DNA from: CBDFGE01 sp965247055
GTDB taxonomy: Bacteria > Chloroflexota > Dehalococcoidia > Lucifugimonadales > JAGWBF01
Direction of reading: 5' to 3'
DNA: 64,000 nucleotides
Assembly (NCBI GenBank): GCA_965247055.1
Contig: CBDFGE010000006.1
Location: forward strand, 248,001 to 312,000
The notes under the pieces are model-generated. The model saw only the letters and a program-made list of their open reading frames with translations. It was not told where the DNA came from and did not search any database. The translations under genes were made by a program, and so were the position numbers. This document shows, piece after piece, positions 59,459 to 64,000 of the stretch (positions within the stretch are counted from its first letter, which is position 1; each line of letters opens with the position of its first letter).

Positions 59459-62146
59459 CTACGAGCGAATCCTCCCTCCATCGACACCACTATGACCGGC
59501 CTCACCAGGAGTGTAAAGTTTGCGGTCAGGGAAAGAGAGCCGAACTATCGCCAGGCCCGACTGGTAGGCCACGTAGGCCAGGTCCCCATGCAGGACGATG
59601 CCACCCGTGGATTCCAGGTTCTCCAGGGAGCCCACCTCCCTTGGGAAGGCCGGGTTGGAGATATCGATCACCCGGAGGACTCGCTCCCCACTCCCTACAA
59701 ACACATGGTCTCCCCCCGCAGTGATGCTCCGGCCGCCGCGACCAGGCAGGGCTATGAAGCCCAAGGGCTTCGGCGACGAAGGATTAGAGGTATCTACGAC
59801 CCGCAGGCCGGCGCTGTCGCTTAAGAAAGCCAGATCGCCCAGGACATGTACACCTTCGGTGGAGCGCAAGCTTTTCAGGGATCCAGCGTTCTTCGGGGAA
59901 GTGGGATCTGAGATATCTATCACCCGCAAACCTTCATCTCCATCAGCCACGTAAGCATGATTGCCCTGGATGAACAGGTCTACAGCAGAGCCAGGGGTGT
60001 CCCTGGAACCCACCTCTCGCAGCGAAGCAGGGTTGGATATATCGATGACCCGAAGGCCTTCTGTGCCATCGGCCACGAAGGCCAGGCCTTCTCGGACAAA
60101 GATGCTTCTGGCTTCACCTGGAGTGGCCAGGCGATCCACCTCCCTGGGTGAAGCAGGGTCGGAGATATCGATCACCCGGAGCCCTTGCTTGGCGGATGTA
60201 GGACCGGGGAACTCATCTCCTTCTACGATGAAAGCATGCTGCCCACTGACGACCACATCCACCACAGAGTTTTCGGCGTCCAGGTGACCTACCTCCGTGG
60301 GCGATGACGGGTTGGAAATATGTACAACCCTGAGGCCCGCCTGCCCGGCAGCCACGAAAGCATGGTCCCCCCGGATACCGACGCCGAATATGCGGTCCGG
60401 TGTCCTCAGGGTTCTGATGCTCCTGGGTGAAGCAGGTTCGGAAACATCTATCACCCGAAGACCGTCGGCATCAGCTACCAGAGCCAGTGCACCTTCAATG
60501 AAGATATCCCGGATGAAATGGGGATTGGTACTCAGGAAGCCCACCTCCACGGGGGCAGCGAGGTTGGATATATCGATCACACGCAAGTCCCATGAACCAA
60601 CCAAGAAGGCGAGGGTACCGTGAACAAACACCCGCTCGCCCGATCGGCTGCTGGGTATCTCCAGGGAGCCGACTGCACGAGGATCGGTGGGCACGGATAT
60701 GTTCAGCACCTGGACGTCGCCACCGGCGACCACGAAGGCATGGTCGCCCTGCACGAACACATCCTGGGTAAACTGCCGGATAGCAAAGGCCCCGATCTCC
60801 TTGGGTGCGGCACTGTCGGAGATATCGATGATCCGGAGCCCCGCCCTTTCATCGGCCAGCAAGGCCAGGTCGCCCTGTAAAAACACGGTTTCTGTGGAAT
60901 CGACTGGACCACCATTGGGGCCGGGGGTCTCCAGGTTTCCGACCAGCCTGGGGTTGGCAGGATCGGCCACATCTACTATATAAGCGCCGGAGCTTCCCGC
61001 AGCCATCAGCGCCATGTCGCCGTCGACGGAGATACGAAGGACTGAATGCTGGGCCTCTAGGAATTCCAGGGATCCCAAGACCTTCGGCAGCTTCGGGGTG
61101 GAAACATCCACGATATGAAGCCCTGTTGCGTCGGCTACGTACAGAAGATTTTCCGCCAAGAACAGGTCGCTTCCCCGCCGGGTTATTGGCCCCCGCCTGG
61201 GGATTAGCATCTCTCCCACCTGGGTGGGGTTGACGGGGGCGCTGATGTCGACGATAAGGATTCCCGTTTCAGAGCTGCCAACGCCAAGAAAAGCATAAGG
61301 GGTGCCGTCGATCTTGCCCGCCGTGACAGCAAAGGGGAAGCCAAAGAAGGGCCAACGCCCTGCGACCTCTAGGTTGACCGGCGGGACGGGATCGGGGATG
61401 TGGGTTGGGCGGCTGGTATCTGATTCCCTGATCTCTCCGTAGGCTGCAGGAATGAAGACCACCATGATACCCAAGCTCAAGGCGCCTCCCAGTATCAGGG
61501 CTTTGGTTTTCAGGGAGGGGCGTCTGGTCCACGGGGACGTGATGCGGCCACGAGATCGCTGCTGTACCAGCGTTGCCAAAGCGTACCCAACCCAGATGCT
61601 GGATATGGCGAATAAGGCTACGATGCCCATCGCTTCGGCGGTCATACTGAAGGCTTGTCGTACAGAATGTTCGTCGGTGTGGAGACCCAGGTCTCGAAGA
61701 TAATCCGAAGGGTCGTAGCAATCTCCTCGATTGCCCAGCACCTGGCCTAATTCGACGATTTGATCGCTCCCGAAGTCGAACTGGCAGTCGGGGTTGGATA
61801 TGTAAGCATCCCAGCCCAAAAACGCCAGATATGCGATGACTATCAGGCCGCTGAGGATTAAAGGCCTGGCCACATAAAGGGCTTTGATCAGGACTGTGGA
61901 TAATCCAGTGGCAGCGCCGGCCAGGACTACCGGCGCTATGAGGTGGCGAAAGGACTCATGAAGGGGGAATATGTAATCATCATAGCCGTCAAAGCGCGTC
62001 GCCTGGGGTACCCGAAACTGCTCCACCGGGAAGGGCAAACCCAACTCGGTCCATGCAGCAAGGACCAGGTAGATGATAGCTGGCAGCCCAAAGAGCCAAG
62101 GCAGGCCAACGTGCACCAACCTCCTGCCCCTCGATGCGTTCATCAC
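59459..62146 (-). CDS. membrane protein with about thirteen LVIVD repeats
   Basis: An 895-residue protein. About five transmembrane helices occupy residues 12-255 (with a four-Cys external loop), followed by a long extracytoplasmic beta-propeller region. At least thirteen LVIVD units are visible, typified by LRVIDISDPASPREV and LRVVDTSNPSSP, each about 45 residues. LVIVD repeats are structural or binding modules in bacterial surface proteins and have no assigned reaction. It starts 47 bp from the amidase stop on the same strand. The repeated coding DNA is intact, unlike the RCC1-type gene at 47-50 kb. Confidence 0.87.
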   Translation of the reverse strand: MMNASRGRRLVHVGLPWLFGLPAIIYLVLAAWTELGLPFPVEQFRVPQATRFDGYDDYIFPLHESFRHLIAPVVLAGAATGLSTVLIKALYVARPLILSGLIVIAYLAFLGWDAYISNPDCQFDFGSDQIVELGQVLGNRGDCYDPSDYLRDLGLHTDEHSVRQAFSMTAEAMGIVALFAISSIWVGYALATLVQQRSRGRITSPWTRRPSLKTKALILGGALSLGIMVVFIPAAYGEIRESDTSRPTHIPDPVPPVNLEVAGRWPFFGFPFAVTAGKIDGTPYAFLGVGSSETGILIVDISAPVNPTQVGEMLIPRRGPITRRGSDLFLAENLLYVADATGLHIVDVSTPKLPKVLGSLEFLEAQHSVLRISVDGDMALMAAGSSGAYIVDVADPANPRLVGNLETPGPNGGPVDSTETVFLQGDLALLADERAGLRIIDISDSAAPKEIGAFAIRQFTQDVFVQGDHAFVVAGGDVQVLNISVPTDPRAVGSLEIPSSRSGERVFVHGTLAFLVGSWDLRVIDISNLAAPVEVGFLSTNPHFIRDIFIEGALALVADADGLRVIDVSEPASPRSIRTLRTPDRIFGVGIRGDHAFVAAGQAGLRVVHISNPSSPTEVGHLDAENSVVDVVVSGQHAFIVEGDEFPGPTSAKQGLRVIDISDPASPREVDRLATPGEARSIFVREGLAFVADGTEGLRVIDISNPASLREVGSRDTPGSAVDLFIQGNHAYVADGDEGLRVIDISDPTSPKNAGSLKSLRSTEGVHVLGDLAFLSDSAGLRVVDTSNPSSPKPLGFIALPGRGGRSITAGGDHVFVGSGERVLRVIDISNPAFPREVGSLENLESTGGIVLHGDLAYVAYQSGLAIVRLSFPDRKLYTPGEAGHSGVDGGRIRS

Positions 62147-62193
62147 CTGGACCTGCCCTCTGACTCAGACATGATGGATGTAAGTGGTCGCAC

Positions 62194-63603
62194 CTACACC
62201 GGCGGCCTCTGGAGGTGCCACTCGGTGGCCTGCTCATAGGCGTGGGCCGCCCTTAGCACTGTCTCCTCATCGAAGGGCCTCCCCGCAAGCTGGAGTCCTA
62301 TGGGCAGCCCGTCGCCGGAGAAACCACAGGGCACCGTGATGGCGGGAAAGCCGTTGAGGTTGAAGGGCCGGGTGTACTGGGTAAGGGCCGCGATGGCGCC
62401 CACGACGGTGTCGCCGATCTGCACCCTGGCATCGCCAATGGTGGGCGCGGTGATGGGCTCGGTGGGCCCCACCAGCAGGTCCACCCCTTCCAACAGCTCA
62501 CGGCTCTCGCGAATGAAGAGAGAGCGCGCCCGCTGCGCCTGGACGTAGTCGGCGGCGGAGATGAAGGCCCCGGCTTCCAGCCTGATTCGCACCATCGGGT
62601 CGAGCTGGGGGCCGCTGGCGCGGATGACCTTGCTGTGGTAGGCGGTGGCCTCGGCCATCAGGATGGTGTTGGAGATGGCCATGGCGTACCTGTACATGGG
62701 CCAGGAGACCTCGGTGACGGAAGCGCCCAGCTCTCTCAGAGTATCGATGGCCTTGCGGGTGGCCGCCTCCACCTGGGGGTCCAGCGGGTACTCGAAATAC
62801 TCCCTGGGCACGCCGACCCGCAAGCCGACGATGTCTCGGGTCAGGGCCGCAGCGTAGTCGGGCACCGGGACGTCGGCCGAGGCGGGGTCTTTGGGGTCGT
62901 ATCCCGCGACGGCGTTCATGACGAGGGCGCAGTCTTCAACGGTGCGGGTCATGGGCCCCGGATGGTCCAGGCACCACGAGAGGGGGGTGAGTCCGTAGCG
63001 GCTCAGCCGGCCGTAGGTGGGCTTTAGCCCCGCCAGGCCGCACAGGGCGGCGGGGATACGGACAGAGCCTCCGGTGTCGCTTCCCATGGTCAGGGTGCAC
63101 TGGCCCGAGGCGGCGGCCGAGCCAGAGCCGCCACTGGAGCCGCCGGCCATCCGCTCGGGGTTCCAAGGGTTGTGCATGTGGCCGTAGTCCGGGTTCTCCC
63201 CCGTGGGACCGTAGGCGAACTGGTGCAGGTTCAGCTTCCCAAGCAGTATGGCCCCCGCCTCCCTGAACCTGGCGGCGATGGTGCAGTCGTAGTCGGGGAC
63301 GAAGTCGTCGTATAGTCTGGAGCCGGAGGTGTTGCGGATCCCCTTGACGTAATAGAGGTCCTTCAGCGCCAGAGGTACGCCGTGAAGGGGGCCGCGGTAT
63401 CTGCCCGACCCTATCTCCTGCTCCGCCTGTCGGGCAGCCGCCAATGCCCGCTCCGGGACCAGAGTGATGAAGGAGTTAAGCTGAGGCTCCAGGGCATCGA
63501 TGCGGGCAAGATGCGCCTCCACCACCTCCACAGGGGACACCTTCCGGTCTCGAATGAGCCGCGAGAGCTGTCCAGCGCTCAGGTAGTATAGCTCTGAGTC
63601 CAT
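62194..63603 (-). CDS. amidase-signature enzyme (GatA-like)
   Basis: A 469-residue amidase-signature hydrolase. The Ser-cisSer-Lys triad is visible: Lys in LALKDLYYVKG near residue 82, cis-Ser in GGSSGGSGSA near 156, and the nucleophile Ser in GSDTGGSVRIPAALCG near 180. It resembles GatA, which makes Gln-tRNA or Asn-tRNA, but the gene context (a tiny GatC-like partner and an LVIVD gene, no gatB) also allows a stand-alone amidase. Confidence 0.88.
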   Translation of the reverse strand: MDSELYYLSAGQLSRLIRDRKVSPVEVVEAHLARIDALEPQLNSFITLVPERALAAARQAEQEIGSGRYRGPLHGVPLALKDLYYVKGIRNTSGSRLYDDFVPDYDCTIAARFREAGAILLGKLNLHQFAYGPTGENPDYGHMHNPWNPERMAGGSSGGSGSAAASGQCTLTMGSDTGGSVRIPAALCGLAGLKPTYGRLSRYGLTPLSWCLDHPGPMTRTVEDCALVMNAVAGYDPKDPASADVPVPDYAAALTRDIVGLRVGVPREYFEYPLDPQVEAATRKAIDTLRELGASVTEVSWPMYRYAMAISNTILMAEATAYHSKVIRASGPQLDPMVRIRLEAGAFISAADYVQAQRARSLFIRESRELLEGVDLLVGPTEPITAPTIGDARVQIGDTVVGAIAALTQYTRPFNLNGFPAITVPCGFSGDGLPIGLQLAGRPFDEETVLRAAHAYEQATEWHLQRPPV

Positions 63604-63608
63604 GGGTG

Positions 63609-63803
63609 CTACTCCTTGGCGAGTATGAAGACCGAGGCCGGCTCCACGCCGGTCAGATCCAGCTCATCGATGACCTCGAGGCCCGGCAGGACCGATTGCA
63701 CGTACCCGTAGAGGTCCTCCATGTGGGAGTCGTTGACGTCCAGACCCGCTGCCTCCGCGATGCAAAGGAAAGTCTCCTTGCTCATGGGACTACGCTCAGT
63801 CAT
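63609..63803 (-). CDS. small GatC-like amidase-associated protein
   Basis: A 64-residue helical protein located 5 bp before the amidase gene. The sequence SKETFLCIAEAAGLDVNDSHMEDLYGYVQ resembles the first helices of GatC-type partners that wrap around amidases, though it is shorter than true GatC (about 95 residues). AGGAGG lies 10 nt before the ATG at 63803, supporting that start over an internal Met. Confidence 0.6.
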   Translation of the reverse strand: MTERSPMSKETFLCIAEAAGLDVNDSHMEDLYGYVQSVLPGLEVIDELDLTGVEPASVFILAKE

Positions 63804-63890
63804 TCTAACACCACCTCCTCGGATGTGTGCGACCCACCGTCCGTGTCTGCTCCGGAAGGGCCGCCCGCCCCGACGGCCCCGCAGAGTTTG

Positions 63891-64000
63891 CTACCTGGGG
63901 AAGGCGTCCCTCAGGCCCCCGTCCACCGGAATCATCGCCCCCGTGGTCTTGGCGGAGCGGTCGCCGGCCAGGAACAGCACCGTCTCAGCCACGTCCTCTG
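63891..64000 (-). CDS. short-chain dehydrogenase, C-terminal end only
   Basis: The last 36 codons read EDVAETVLFLAGDRSAKTTG, then AMIPVDGGLRDAFPR and a stop at 63891. This is the standard C-terminus of the classical SDR family (xxVDGGxx). The gene continues beyond the right edge. Cofactor and substrate cannot be seen. Confidence 0.85.
   Translation of the reverse strand, partial: EDVAETVLFLAGDRSAKTTGAMIPVDGGLRDAFPR

Noticed and set aside
62194..63803. A complete GatCAB amidotransferase locus
   Set aside because: The small partner is shorter than true GatC and no gatB is present in the window, so I call the large gene an amidase-signature enzyme with a GatC-like partner.

Overview
The window is GC-rich bacterial DNA with dense, mostly minus-strand operons. 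The gene content points to Chloroflexota, perhaps a Dehalococcoidia-type lineage. That assignment is an inference from an alternative complex III with a separate molybdopterin-like subunit and ferredoxin subunit, a CcmF/CcmH cytochrome c assembly set in the same operon, a Vms1-like release factor, and a NuoEF/FdhA-like soluble oxidoreductase. No rRNA, tRNA or CRISPR was seen.

Layout. 0.15-3.9 kb: heterodimeric ABC exporter. 4.1-6.7 kb: polyprenol-phosphate mannosyltransferase-like enzyme, then a thiolase-like enzyme with its DUF35 partner. 6.8-8.7 kb: a less GC-rich islet with a PIN-domain toxin-like gene, two unknown genes and a decayed IS1595-type transposase. 8.7-23.3 kb: one long respiratory operon. 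In transcription order it holds a small membrane protein, pentaheme cytochrome ActA, molybdopterin-like ActB1, Fe-S ActB2, two NrfD proteins, DUF3341 ActD, cytochrome c ActE, CcmH, CcmF, a CcmI-like protein, a carboxypeptidase-regulatory-like membrane protein, a TlpA thioredoxin and a ROK kinase. It is driven from a promoter back-to-back with one for a small signal-anchored protein. 23.7-29.1 kb: mutS, an ArsC/Spx-like gene with an in-frame TGA, a HAD phosphatase and mutL. 29.4-36 kb: AmiS/UreI-like membrane protein, then FNR-like, NuoG/FdhA-like, NuoF and NuoE. 36.1-40.5 kb: FAD amine-oxidase-like enzyme, a flippase-like membrane protein, a methyltransferase and a Tes/MJ0619-type radical SAM protein.

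40.7-52.5 kb is different. It holds a broken CoA-transferase, scraps of a conjugative element (replication-relaxation and HerA/TraD-like), an IS256-family element with terminal inverted repeats and a frameshifted transposase, a mutS2 cut in its Smr domain, a frameshifted RCC1/CSLREA/beta-helix/dockerin surface protein, an intact Vms1-like factor and a twice-frameshifted amidohydrolase. 52.6-64 kb returns to mostly intact genes: cyclase-NTPase-TPR regulator, hemerythrin-like protein, amber-interrupted LysR regulator, 4Fe-4S ferredoxin, apt, MBL hydrolase, LVIVD-repeat membrane protein, amidase with a small GatC-like partner, and the end of a short-chain dehydrogenase.

The most notable observation is the ArsC/Spx-like gene at 26121-26480. 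A TGA codon sits exactly where the first Cys of the CxxC active site belongs. It is followed at suitable spacing by a 7-bp hairpin with a G in the second loop position, as expected of a bacterial SECIS element, so this is a candidate selenoprotein.
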